Assembly: GCA_023447635.1 (NCBI GenBank)
Contig: JAEXNA010000100.1
Location: forward strand, 1 to 64,000
Direction of reading: 5' to 3'
From: Vulcanimicrobiota bacterium
GTDB taxonomy: Bacteria > Vulcanimicrobiota > Xenobia > Xenobiales > JADMJV01
DNA length: 64,000 nt
A program made the position numbers and the translations under genes. This document shows positions 51,128 to 59,585 of this stretch, piece after piece. Below the pieces are notes generated by a model. The model saw nothing but the letters and a program-made list of their open reading frames with translations. It made no database searches and had not been told where the DNA came from. How positions within the stretch are numbered: position 1 is the first letter of the stretch; every line of letters starts with the position of its first letter.

Positions 51128-53310
51128 CCATCTCGGGGGCGGGCTTTCATACAACGGAGCTTCCTCGCGGAGGCACGCTGGTCCAGTGGGAGGGCTTCGT
51201 GGCCCAGATCGGGGCCTACCCGGAAACCATCAAGGACACCATGCGGGGCGAGTCCGGGGTGCCCAGTTTCTACATCCTGCCGGCCTCGCTGTTCGACATC
51301 CACAACGGCATCTCGCTCTCGGAACTCGAGTTCCCGCTGTACTACAACTATTACGTCAAGGGGCGCAAACTGCGCTTCCTGTGCCGTCCCGAGCAGCAGC
51401 GCTCGCTGATCCGTCTGCTCAAAGAGGCCGTCTTCGGCCCCTCGACCCTGCGCCTGGAGCGAGAGTTCCCGCGCGGCGCCTCCACCCCCGGATTTCCGGA
51501 TCTGGCGGCCGAAGGTCGCTTCTACAAAGTGGTCGACGGGCGAAAGCTGAAGCTGTCGGACTTCATCGAACCGATCCTGTGTCCTACGGGCAGTTCGGTC
51601 ACGGTCGACGGGGTGACGGTCACCCCCCAGGACGGCGATCGGTATCTTTTCGAGCGCGATGGGGAACGCCACACCGTCGAGTTCAGCCCGCTCGAACCGC
51701 CGGTCTTTACCCACGACGGCAGTTCGCACTTTCAGCCGCCCGACTTTGGCGTAACCGTGCTGGGGGCGGGGCACGGATTCGACGTGGACAGCCAGACCTC
51801 GGGCTTCATCGTCTGGATCGAAGGGCGAGGGCTACTGGTCGACCCGCCGGTGCACACCACCCAGTGGATGAAGGCGCGCAACCTGGACCAGCGTCTGGTC
51901 GAAGATATCCTGTTGACCCACTGCCACGCCGACCACGATTCGGGCACCCTGCAGAAGGTGATGGAAGAGGGTCGGGTGCGTCTGCACACCACTCCGACCG
52001 TGGAAGAGAGCTTCGTTCGCAAATATCGCAGCCTGCTGGGGTTGGACAGCGAAGAGCTCGAGAAGCTGTTCGACTTCCAGCCACTGCTGGTAGGGCCCAG
52101 CATCAACATCCTGGGTGCGCGCTTTCGCTTCTGGTACACCCTGCATCCGATCCCCACGCTGGGCTTCGAGGCGACCTACAAAGGCAAGCGGCTGGCCTAC
52201 TCTTGCGACACCCTGTACGATCCGGTGGTGTTTGCCCGTCTTCACCAGCAAGGGGTGCTGAGCGAGGAGCGGCGGCGCAGTCTCGAAGAGTTCCCCTGGG
52301 ATGCCGACCTGGTGTTCCACGAGGCCGGTCTTCCTCCCATCCACACTCCCGTCCGGATCCTGGCCGAGCAGCCCGAGTCGGTGCGCGAGCGGATGTACCT
52401 GACCCACGTGTCGCCAGACATCCTGGGCGACGAGACGCGACTGAAGATCGCTCCCACCGATCTGGCTCACACCCTGGAACTGGTGCCGTTTTCGCCCCGC
52501 CACGACGGGGACGACCGGGCGCTGGCGCTGCTGGATATCCTGCTGCACGCGGAACTGTTCACCGACTGTCCGCTGGAAAAGAGCCTGGAGTTCCTGCACA
52601 TCGCTCAGTTCGTCGACGTGCCCGCCGGCCGGTCGGTGGTCAGCGAAGGCGAATGGGGCGACATGTTTTTCCTGGTGTCGCGGGGCGAAGTGGGCGTCTA
52701 CCGCGAGGACCAGAAGCTGATCCGCACGCTGCGGCGCTACGACTTTTTCGGCGAGATGGCGATCGTGCTGGACATGCCGCGCTTCGCCTCGGTGCGCACC
52801 CTGACGGACTGTGAACTGGTCACGGTGGCCCGCTCGGACTTCTTGAAGTTCATCGCCAACACCGACCTGCCCGACTTGCTGCGGCGGGTGGCGCTGAACA
52901 AGATGAACGACCTCTGGCCGGTCATGAAGGCTAACCGTCGGTTGGCGCCGCTGTCGCCGTTCCAGCGAGGGCAACTGCTGTCGATTCTAGAGTCGCGCGA
53001 CTGCGAGCCCGGCGAGGTGCTCTATTCCGCCGGAGGGCTGCCGCTAGAGCTGTACCTGGTGGCCGAGGGGAAAGTGCGGCTGACCACTCCGGCCGGGCTG
53101 GAGCGGCACGCCGGGCGCGGTGCGCTGCTGGGGCGGTTCCCCGAGAAGGACCGCCTGATCACTCACGAGGTGAGCGCCACCGTGGTCGAGCCGACTCGCC
53201 TGTTCGTGGCGCCGCTGGCCAAGCTGCGCGGGTTTTTCCGGCGCAACCCGGGCACCTTCGTGCGCCTATCTCGTATCTTGCGCAGCGACCCGTTTTCGCA
53301 CACCTCGTAA
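51100..53310 (+). CDS. Metallo-beta-lactamase fold protein with two cyclic-nucleotide-binding-like domains
   Basis: The protein has an N-terminal region of about 200 residues (LPRGGTLVQW, then PETIKDTMRGESGVPSFYIL), a metallo-beta-lactamase domain with LTHCHADHD as metal site, and two C-terminal cNMP-binding-like domains. The first (LEFLHIAQFVDVPAGRSVVS, RRYDFFGEMAIVLD) is good; the second is degenerate. Family relatives have been linked to cyclic nucleotide signalling, but the reaction here is unknown. The start is unclear: GTG at 51100 is the first standard codon near the conserved N-terminus and overlaps puuD; ATC at 51130 has a better-placed G-run. The upstream neighbour suggests cotranscription with the ureide cluster. 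Confidence 0.75.
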   Translation: MDRAAGGHLAISGAGFHTTELPRGGTLVQWEGFVAQIGAYPETIKDTMRGESGVPSFYILPASLFDIHNGISLSELEFPLYYNYYVKGRKLRFLCRPEQQRSLIRLLKEAVFGPSTLRLEREFPRGASTPGFPDLAAEGRFYKVVDGRKLKLSDFIEPILCPTGSSVTVDGVTVTPQDGDRYLFERDGERHTVEFSPLEPPVFTHDGSSHFQPPDFGVTVLGAGHGFDVDSQTSGFIVWIEGRGLLVDPPVHTTQWMKARNLDQRLVEDILLTHCHADHDSGTLQKVMEEGRVRLHTTPTVEESFVRKYRSLLGLDSEELEKLFDFQPLLVGPSINILGARFRFWYTLHPIPTLGFEATYKGKRLAYSCDTLYDPVVFARLHQQGVLSEERRRSLEEFPWDADLVFHEAGLPPIHTPVRILAEQPESVRERMYLTHVSPDILGDETRLKIAPTDLAHTLELVPFSPRHDGDDRALALLDILLHAELFTDCPLEKSLEFLHIAQFVDVPAGRSVVSEGEWGDMFFLVSRGEVGVYREDQKLIRTLRRYDFFGEMAIVLDMPRFASVRTLTDCELVTVARSDFLKFIANTDLPDLLRRVALNKMNDLWPVMKANRRLAPLSPFQRGQLLSILESRDCEPGEVLYSAGGLPLELYLVAEGKVRLTTPAGLERHAGRGALLGRFPEKDRLITHEVSATVVEPTRLFVAPLAKLRGFFRRNPGTFVRLSRILRSDPFSHTS

Positions 53311-53327
53311 AATGTAGGGAACCGCTG

Positions 53328-54350
53328 TTGCCGCACGAAGGCCACGGCGTGGAAAAGATGGACAGCTATCTCGAGGACCAGCGCGGGGCTGGAGAGCTCG
53401 ATTCCGAGGGGTCGTTCAGCATCGACCCGCTCGCCGCGCTACGCAAGACGCTGGCCTCGGCCCTGCCCGAGCCGCACTACTACCTGTTCCAGATCTGCCA
53501 GGGGCTGATCGCCGGCGGCGCCCGTGAGATCGGGGTGGCGCTGGGGCGCGCGTCGACTCGCTTTAGCTTCGACGACCGGCAGGGGCTGTTTTCGAATCTC
53601 GATCCGGGCGGGCTGTCCCGCGGACTGGCGCTGTCGTCAGCGGATCCGCGCGACCTGCTGATGACGGGCATGGCCACGGCGGTCGGCTCCGAGATGGACC
53701 GGGTGGTGCTGCGCACGCCGGGGCGTGCCCAGGCGCTGCAGATCACCCTGGAGGGGGCGGACCTGATTCCGGTGACGCCGCTGGACGGGCCGTCAAGTCT
53801 AGAGCTTCATCGCACCGAGGCGCGCGGACTAAGTTTTGCCTGGACCCGCATCTGGGGCGCTCGCGAGGAAGAGGGCGAGTTGCTGCAGCGCTACGCTTTT
53901 GCTCCGGTCGACATGACGGTGGGCGGTCTGCTGACCTCGCCTTGCGCGCGTTTTCCGCGCTTTTTGGGGATGTCGGCGGCCACGGTGCTGCGCGAGGCAG
54001 TGGTGCTGGGCGAGCGGGCCGGTCATCGGGTGCCTTCGGAGACGGGGGTGGAGGCGCCGGCGCTGCTGCTGAGCCCGGAAGGGGAAGCGATGGGAGAGGC
54101 CCCGGGGGAGGGAGCGCGCCAGTGGTCGCTGTTCCGTACCGACGGGGACGACCCGGAGTCGCGCCTGGTCTGGATCCGTCACGGGCAGCTGTTCCAGGTG
54201 ACGCGGGAAGATTTGGGGCTTCCGGGGCTGCTGGTGCTGGCGCCGGCCGAGGGGCTGGACGTGGACGCCAGCGGCTATTCCCTGGTGGTCAACGAGGCGT
54301 ACGAGCGGCGGGTCGAGCAGGCGCGCCGGCTGGCGGCCGCGCTGGCTTAG
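53328..54350 (+). CDS. Protein of unknown function
   Basis: The 340-residue protein is not recognised. It is soluble, acidic and has an N-terminal region LRKTLASALPEPHYYLFQIC followed by QGLIAGGAREIGVALGRAST, which I only tentatively compare with GHKL-type ATPase folds; the N-box residues are absent. The start may be TTG at 53328 or ATG at 53358 (MDSYLEDQRG). It follows the metallo-beta-lactamase gene by 17 bases and is probably in its operon. Confidence 0.6.
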   Translation: MPHEGHGVEKMDSYLEDQRGAGELDSEGSFSIDPLAALRKTLASALPEPHYYLFQICQGLIAGGAREIGVALGRASTRFSFDDRQGLFSNLDPGGLSRGLALSSADPRDLLMTGMATAVGSEMDRVVLRTPGRAQALQITLEGADLIPVTPLDGPSSLELHRTEARGLSFAWTRIWGAREEEGELLQRYAFAPVDMTVGGLLTSPCARFPRFLGMSAATVLREAVVLGERAGHRVPSETGVEAPALLLSPEGEAMGEAPGEGARQWSLFRTDGDDPESRLVWIRHGQLFQVTREDLGLPGLLVLAPAEGLDVDASGYSLVVNEAYERRVEQARRLAAALA

Positions 54351-54365
54351 GGCTGCGCGGGCCTT

Positions 54366-55448
54366 TCAAGGCAACGCGGGGCGTCCCGTGAGGCGGCGCC
54401 AGAAGATGTCCCAGGGGAACGCTGTCAGATCTCGCCCTCGGCGGAACCGCTGGAAATCGGTGTACGGCCCTTGCTCGTTGGCGGGCAGCAGACCGAAGCG
54501 GAACAGGTAGTCATCGCCCTGGAGATCGACGGGTAAGAACCAGCTCTTCATCCGCCCGAAGCGCAGGTCCATGAACACGGGCTGGCCGTCGACTACGTCG
54601 AGGCGGTAGAAGCCGCGCGAGAACCAGAGCAGGCGCTGGTCGGCCACTCCCTGGCCGAAGTGGGGCAGCTTCTCCCGGTTTTTGGGGATGCGCTGCCAGG
54701 TGACCTCGCGGTCGAACGGGTCCAACAGCGAACTGTCGGCCACGTAGACGTCGTCGCCGGTGTCGGCGTAGCCGTACCAGAGGATGCTGTTGAACGGGGT
54801 GGCCACGCTGATCAACTGCTGGTAGGGGATGTTGGCCTTTTGGGCCGAGCTTTCGAAGCGGGCCAGCACGGCGTACTTCGAGCCCAGGGTCAGCAAGAGG
54901 TAGACGGTGGAGAAGACCAGACCGGCCTGGGCGCCGCGTGGTCGGTACGGTCGGTCGCCGCGACTCGCGAAAAGAGTCCACAGCAGGCCGATCAGCAGCG
55001 GGATGGTGTAGACCGGGTCGATGATGAAGACCGAGCCGATGTTGACCGGGTAGTTGCTGAACGGAAGGAACACCTGGGTTCCGTAGGTGGTCAGGCTGTC
55101 GATCATCCAGTGCGTGTTCAGTCCCAGCCAGACAAACACGTTCCACTGCCGCCAACTGACGTCGTACTTTTTGAAGATCTTCGCGAAGATCCATGCCAGC
55201 AGCGGGGTGACCAGGGTGCAGAAGAAAAGCGAGTGGGTGACCCCGCGATGGAACCCCAGGGCCTGAGGGCCGGTCAGGTATTTGCGGAACAGCACGTCCA
55301 GGTCGGGCAGGGTGCCGACCCCGCCGCCCAGCCAGAACGGACCCCACTGGAACGGCTGTCCAAGGGAGGCGTCGCCGTCGCGGCGGAGCCGTTTGAGAGT
55401 GACCTCGCCCACGGTTGCGCCGAGGACGAACTGAGTGACCGAGTCCAT
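54366..55448 (-). CDS. YdjM-like membrane-bound metal-dependent hydrolase
   Basis: The 360-residue protein belongs to the DUF457/YdjM family. It has an N-terminal MDSVTQFVLGATVGEVTLKR, metal-binding-like GTLPDLDVLFRK and HRGVTHSLFF, then LGLNTHWMIDSLTTYGTQVF, and about five transmembrane segments. The function of the family is poorly known. The C-terminal third is an extra domain rich in Arg and aromatic residues. GAAGGAGC precedes the ATG at 55448. It converges with the gene at 53328. Confidence 0.82.
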   Translation of the reverse strand: MDSVTQFVLGATVGEVTLKRLRRDGDASLGQPFQWGPFWLGGGVGTLPDLDVLFRKYLTGPQALGFHRGVTHSLFFCTLVTPLLAWIFAKIFKKYDVSWRQWNVFVWLGLNTHWMIDSLTTYGTQVFLPFSNYPVNIGSVFIIDPVYTIPLLIGLLWTLFASRGDRPYRPRGAQAGLVFSTVYLLLTLGSKYAVLARFESSAQKANIPYQQLISVATPFNSILWYGYADTGDDVYVADSSLLDPFDREVTWQRIPKNREKLPHFGQGVADQRLLWFSRGFYRLDVVDGQPVFMDLRFGRMKSWFLPVDLQGDDYLFRFGLLPANEQGPYTDFQRFRRGRDLTAFPWDIFWRRLTGRPALP

Positions 55449-55530
55449 GCCTGCTCCTTCGTCTCGCTCCCGTCGAGGCCCCTGCGGAGGCGGACAGGAG
55501 GGTGAACGTCGCCTCGGAGCCGGAGTTTTT

Positions 55531-55660
55531 CGGCTCACGAGAGAGTGAGCTTGAGCTCACCGGCGAACGAGCCGGCCGGTGGGAGAGTGAGCTTGAGCTC
55601 GTCGGCGAACGAGCCGGCTCACGGAGGAGTGAGCTTGAGCTCACCGGCGGACGAGCCGCG
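55531..55660. repeat. 42-bp palindromic tandem repeat (three copies)
   Basis: GAGTGAGCTTGAGCTC occurs at 55543, 55585 and 55627, a 42-base period. Each copy contains the palindrome GTGAGCT-TG-AGCTCAC (perfect in copies one and three, altered in copy two) and a GAGCCGGC(T/C) half. The array is in the divergent gap between the YdjM-like gene and the gene at 55851. The same GTGAGC/GCTCAC units recur at 61914-62008. Confidence 0.88.
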
Positions 55661-55707
55661 AAAGTGGATGTTGCGGAAGGGGTAAATGTTCGTGGGGCGA
55701 GGGAAAC

Positions 55708-55734
55708 TTGCGGCGCTTATCTTCCCTTTATAAT
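55708..55734 (+). promoter_or_regulatory. Possible sigma-70 type promoter
   Basis: TTGCGG at 55708-55713 and a perfect TATAAT at 55729-55734 are separated by 15 bases, shorter than ideal. The site is about 117 bases upstream of the gene at 55851. A hairpin-like CGGGTGTCGC/GGCGACCCG follows at about 55739-55762. This is the clearest -10 box in the region. Confidence 0.35.
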
Positions 55735-55850
55735 AAGGCCGGGTGTCGCTTCAGGCGACCCGTCTATACTGATAAGCGTCGAAGTGTGTGGGCGTCTTCG
55801 GGAGCAGGTGCGAATTCTAAAGCTCGGAGGGCGCAGAGAGGAGTTCCCTT

Positions 55851-56327
55851 TTGAGCCAATTCCGTCTCGCCCTGATCGGGAGCGGTCTACTTTCCGCCTT
55901 TTTCTTCCTGGCCCTGGTCCTGACCTCGGGCTCTCCCAGCGCCCTCGAGCGGGTCTACCGCAGCCAGTCGCGGAACCTCCAGAGTTCCCTTGGCCTGAGC
56001 GAAGAGCAGGCCCAGCGCGTGCAAAGCTTGCTGGAGGGCCGACTGGTCGAAGAGCGCCATTTGCGCCGTCAGATGTTCACCACCTACACGCCCGTCCAGC
56101 AGGCGCGAGCCCGCCAACTCTGGGAGCAGCGACGCGGCCGCCTGTTGACCTTGCCCGAGCGGCAGTTGGAATGGGCCGCCCTGGGCGCTTCGGCCGAGCA
56201 GCGCGCTCAGCTTGAAGTGTACCTGGAAAAACTGCGGGCTCACCGCGAGCAGACGCTGCTCCTGGTGGGGCAAATGCTGGACCCCGCGCAGCGCACGCGA
56301 CTGACCGCGCTGAACTTCGAGCTCTAG
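55851..56327 (+). CDS. Spy/CpxP-like membrane-anchored protein
   Basis: The 158-residue protein has an N-terminal membrane segment (about 5-26) and a helical periplasmic domain. LGLSEEQAQRVQSLLEGRLV and MLDPAQRTRLTALNF resemble the LTxxQ-type helices of Spy/CpxP-family proteins, which bind unfolded proteins or sense envelope stress. The start is TTG at 55851 with AGAGGAG eight bases upstream. Confidence 0.68.
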   Translation: MSQFRLALIGSGLLSAFFFLALVLTSGSPSALERVYRSQSRNLQSSLGLSEEQAQRVQSLLEGRLVEERHLRRQMFTTYTPVQQARARQLWEQRRGRLLTLPERQLEWAALGASAEQRAQLEVYLEKLRAHREQTLLLVGQMLDPAQRTRLTALNFEL

Positions 56328-56341
56328 CCCTCCAACCGTCC

Positions 56342-57343
56342 CTAAGGGTAGGTAAGTTGGCCGGATTCGACCTTCATCGGCCGAGACGGCTGCTCGGGGC
56401 TGCTCCAACCGTTCAGGCTGAAGGTCTCTCCCGGGCCCACCGAGGTGACCTCTAACCCCGTCTGGGTCAGCGGCTGACCGGGCTGGCACTCTTCGGGCGC
56501 TTGCGAGGCCTGGACCCAGTGGACCCCGCCTTTGCCGACGACGCGGCTCTCTCCCTGGGGGGTCACCAGGGCGGCCGTGCCCTCGTCGACTCCAACCCCT
56601 CGGACCGTCTCTAACCCCTGGTCCTGCTGCAGGCGCGCCATAAAGGTGACCAGGCGGCCCATGCGGTCGCGCTCGGAGAAATGGCTGTCGGTGATGACGC
56701 CTTCCAGCGGCCTGGCGTGCAGAAAGTCGCTGGAGAGCGTGATGTTCGGATGGTAAGGATCGGGCAGAGCTTCTTCGGAGGTGATGGTGTTCTTTTCGGC
56801 GGTGAACAGGTGCTGGCCCAGAACAGCCAGCCCGGCCGAGGTGCCGCCGATCGGGACACCTTTCAAGATAGAGCCGTTCAGCGCGTCCAGCAGGGGGCTG
56901 TTGGCCCACTTCCCCACGTAGTTCCACTGGTCGCCGCCGGCCAGGAAGATCGCTTCGGCCCGAGCCACGCGCTCGAGCACGAACGGGTCGCTGGCGGCTT
57001 CGGCGTCTTTGATGACCAGGGTCTCGACCGAGTTGGCGTCGGTGATGGTGTCCAGATACTCTTGGTAGCCGTCGCCGCCGCTGCCGCGCAGCACCAGGAA
57101 GTCGCCGTTGCCGCCGCGTTCGGCCATCCACTGGAACGCCTCGTCGACGTCGCCGCCTCCGCCCATGAGGACGAAGCCGCCCTGGGTGGTGGCCGGTTCG
57201 GCGTCCTGCGGGTTGCCGCGCTGGTAGTGGGTGTAGTGAGCGGTTTCGCGGGTGGTGGGGTTAAGCATGGCTGGGGTTTGAGCGAGGTCTTGCCAGAGCA
57301 GCGCGACCAGAAGAAGCATCGTCATTTCTGTTAGGCGTAGCAT
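56342..57343 (-). CDS. Exported cyanophycinase-like peptidase (S51 family)
   Basis: The 333-residue protein is a peptidase S51/cyanophycinase homologue that cuts cyanophycin (multi-Arg-poly-Asp) to beta-Asp-Arg dipeptides. GGFVLMGGGGDVDEAFQWM, AIFLAGGDQWNYVGKW, the nucleophile serine in GGTSAGLAVLG, and VGVDEGTAALV are family features. An N-terminal hydrophobic segment (about 7-22) suggests export, as for extracellular CphE. Start could also be ATG 57325 or 57319; no strong ribosome site is visible. It is divergent from an isoaspartyl peptidase gene, 50 bases apart. Confidence 0.88.
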   Translation of the reverse strand: MLRLTEMTMLLLVALLWQDLAQTPAMLNPTTRETAHYTHYQRGNPQDAEPATTQGGFVLMGGGGDVDEAFQWMAERGGNGDFLVLRGSGGDGYQEYLDTITDANSVETLVIKDAEAASDPFVLERVARAEAIFLAGGDQWNYVGKWANSPLLDALNGSILKGVPIGGTSAGLAVLGQHLFTAEKNTITSEEALPDPYHPNITLSSDFLHARPLEGVITDSHFSERDRMGRLVTFMARLQQDQGLETVRGVGVDEGTAALVTPQGESRVVGKGGVHWVQASQAPEECQPGQPLTQTGLEVTSVGPGETFSLNGWSSPEQPSRPMKVESGQLTYP

Positions 57344-57393
57344 AGCCTAGCGGGGCGAAGGTTTTGTTTCCGAGGTGTGAAAAACGTCGGGCT

Positions 57394-58344
57394 ATGAAGC
57401 TTTTTTTGCGCTCTCTTTTCCTGCTGTTCTTCCTCTGCTCTGCCACCTGGGCCCAGTCCGGACGGTGGGCTATCGCGATCCACGGCGGGGCGGGTTATAA
57501 CCCCGCTGACATGGCTCCGGCCCGGATCGCCCAGGTGCGGGAGGGGTTGGAGACGGCCCTGCAGGCCGGGGTCCAGGTGTTGGAGTCGGGAGGCAGCGCC
57601 CTGGAGTGCGTGGAGAAGGTCGTCCTGGTCTTGGAAGAGCGTCCCGAATTCAACGCGGGCAAGGGGGCGGTGTTCAACTCGGAAGGGAAGCACGAGTTGG
57701 ATGCGGCGGTGATGGACGGACGGGACCGGTCCTGTGGTGCGGTGGCGGGAGTACGCACGGTGCGGAATCCGGTCTCGCTGGCGCGTCTGGTGATGCAGAA
57801 GACGAGGCACGTGATGCTGGTGGGCGACGGGGCCGAGCAGTTCGCCACCGAGCAGGGCGTCGAGCGAGTGGACAACTCCTGGTTCGACACCCCAAAAAGT
57901 CGCGCTTCGTGGGAGGCGCACAGCAAGGGGACGGTGGGCTGCGTGGCGCTGGACCAGCAGGGACATTTGGCGGCGGCGACCTCGACCGGCGGGCTGTCGA
58001 ACAAGAAGTGGGGCCGGGTGGGCGATTCGCCGGTGATCGGCGCGGGCACCTATGCCGACGACCGAAGCTGTGCGGTCTCTTGCACGGGCACGGGCGAAGA
58101 GTACATTCGCCGCTCCATCGCTCACGATATCAGCGCGCGGATGCTGTACAGCGGTGAGAGCACCACGGCGGCGGCTCAGCAGGCGATGGAGAGTCTGCCG
58201 GACGACGTGGGCGGGCTGATCGTGGTGGGCCACGACGGCTCGATCGTGCTCTTGTTCAACACTACGGGGATGGCGCGGGGCGCTGCGAACTCGGAGGGGC
58301 GCTTCGATGTCGGGCTGGGCAAGGAGTGGGAGATCTCGCGCTAG
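57394..58344 (+). CDS. Exported isoaspartyl peptidase / plant-type L-asparaginase
   Basis: The 316-residue protein is an N-terminal-nucleophile hydrolase of the isoaspartyl dipeptidase type. GRWAIAIHGGAGYNPADM is the family start, and GTVGCVALDQQG has the autocleavage Thr (T180). It should split beta-Asp-Arg released by the divergent cyanophycinase. A signal peptide MKLFLRSLFLLFFLCSATWA precedes the mature part, which is unusual because cytoplasmic homologues lack it. The ATG at 57394 gives this signal; an upstream start would put basic residues before it. Confidence 0.9.
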   Translation: MKLFLRSLFLLFFLCSATWAQSGRWAIAIHGGAGYNPADMAPARIAQVREGLETALQAGVQVLESGGSALECVEKVVLVLEERPEFNAGKGAVFNSEGKHELDAAVMDGRDRSCGAVAGVRTVRNPVSLARLVMQKTRHVMLVGDGAEQFATEQGVERVDNSWFDTPKSRASWEAHSKGTVGCVALDQQGHLAAATSTGGLSNKKWGRVGDSPVIGAGTYADDRSCAVSCTGTGEEYIRRSIAHDISARMLYSGESTTAAAQQAMESLPDDVGGLIVVGHDGSIVLLFNTTGMARGAANSEGRFDVGLGKEWEISR

Positions 58345-58387
58345 GGTCGGACCTGGGCCGACAGGCGAGGCTCTCGTTCCCGCTCTC

Positions 58388-58427
58388 GATTCGCCGATCG
58401 GCGGAAGGTTCCGCGCATCGGTGAATC
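58388..58427. terminator. Inverted repeat after the isoaspartyl peptidase gene
   Basis: GATTCGCCGAT (58388-58398) and ATCGGTGAATC (58417-58427) form arms with one mismatch around a GGCGGAAGGTTCCGCGC loop that can itself fold. TTTT follows a few bases later at 58434. It could end the upstream transcript, though the long G+C loop is unusual. Confidence 0.4.
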
Positions 58428-58521
58428 GGCGGCTTTTGGCTCGGGCTGCGGGGGCGACGAGACGCTGGATAATGGGGCGGAAAAACTTAAGTGGCGAGGA
58501 GTTTCCCTGGCTCCAGGATTC

Positions 58522-59394
58522 ATGGCCCTGGGCGCCAAACATGACCGCCTGATGGCCCTCCTTCCTACGCCCGACTCCGTAACCGACGTTTGGTATCACG
58601 CCCAATGCGCTGACGGATTCGCCGCCGCAACGGCGGCCTGGATGATCCTGGGTGACCGCGCGACCTACACCGCTGTTCGCCACGGCGAACCGGCCCCGCC
58701 GATCGGTCCCAAGGCCCACCTGGCTATCATCGACTTTGCCTATCCTCGCGAGCAACTTTTGGAGATCGCGGGACAGGTCGAGCGCCTGATTGTGCTCGAC
58801 CACCACCGCTCTGCCGAACTGGACCTGGCCGGTCTGAACTTCGCCGTCTTTGCTATGGACAAGTCCGGCGTGCGTATGGCCTGGGAGTTTTGGCACCCCG
58901 AAAAGCCGCTGCCCGAAGTGTTTGCTCTGATCGAAGATCGCGACCTCTGGCGCTGGGCTTTCCCCGACAGCAAAGACGTGGGTCTTGCGATCGCCCAGGA
59001 GCCGTTCGAGTTCGAACGCTGGGCCAACCTCGATGCCGCCGAACTCAAGGCGCTGGGTCACAGCCTGATGGGCTATCAGACTAATCTGATTCAGCGGATC
59101 ATGGGCAAGACCCACTGGGTCCATCTGGGCGGTTATCACGTTCCGGCCTGTAATTCTGGCTTGTTCCAAAGCGAGATCGGCGACGAACTGTGCCGCAAGT
59201 ATCCCGACGCCCCGTTTGCCGCCGTCTACTACAACAAAGGCGATATCATCGCCTGGTCGCTGCGCTCCATTGGCGAGTTCGACGTTAGCCGGGTCGCTTC
59301 GGGCTTCGGCGGCGGTGGCCATCGCAACGCGGCCGGATTTGGCGCACGCCCGGACAGCGGCGTCACAGCTGAACCCGTTCTTCCCACAACCTGA
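58522..59394 (+). CDS. DHH-family phosphoesterase
   Basis: The 290-residue protein belongs to the DHH family of metal-dependent phosphoesterases. VWYHAQCADGFAAATAAW is a modified first motif (Asp in CADG), VLDHHRSAEL is the DHH motif, and GFGGGGHRNAAGF is the DHHA1 C-terminal motif that binds substrate. Relatives cut small RNAs or cyclic dinucleotides, so the substrate is open. The start is uncertain: ATG 58522 or ATG 58552 (MALLPTPDSV) both lie just before the domain. Confidence 0.87.
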   Translation: MALGAKHDRLMALLPTPDSVTDVWYHAQCADGFAAATAAWMILGDRATYTAVRHGEPAPPIGPKAHLAIIDFAYPREQLLEIAGQVERLIVLDHHRSAELDLAGLNFAVFAMDKSGVRMAWEFWHPEKPLPEVFALIEDRDLWRWAFPDSKDVGLAIAQEPFEFERWANLDAAELKALGHSLMGYQTNLIQRIMGKTHWVHLGGYHVPACNSGLFQSEIGDELCRKYPDAPFAAVYYNKGDIIAWSLRSIGEFDVSRVASGFGGGGHRNAAGFGARPDSGVTAEPVLPTT

Positions 59395-59534
59395 GCAAGC
59401 CTGAGCTGACCCGTTAGAGCGGACTCGTTCCCGCCGTCGTAACTCTCGTTCCGAACCAGAATCCCTTCGCCGAATCTGAGCGCCGCCTAGCTCGGACTTC
59501 GACGGCGCACCTCGTCGCAAGGATGGGGGATAGG

Positions 59535-59551
59535 GTACCTTCTGGAGGTAC
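59535..59551. repeat. Short inverted repeat before the YihY-type gene
   Basis: GTACCT (59535-59540) and AGGTAC (59546-59551) are separated by five bases. The site lies 35 bases upstream of the ATG at 59586 and may be an operator or a small leader hairpin. CATAAT about 10 bases before the ATG is a weak -10-like element. Confidence 0.3.
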
Positions 59552-59585
59552 ACTCGACCGCCGCCTCCCTGTCATAATAGACAGC

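Noticed and set aside
57331..59553. 740-residue minus-strand open frame
   Set aside because: It is antisense to the isoaspartyl peptidase and DHH genes, which have clear motifs; long antisense frames are expected in GC-rich coding DNA.
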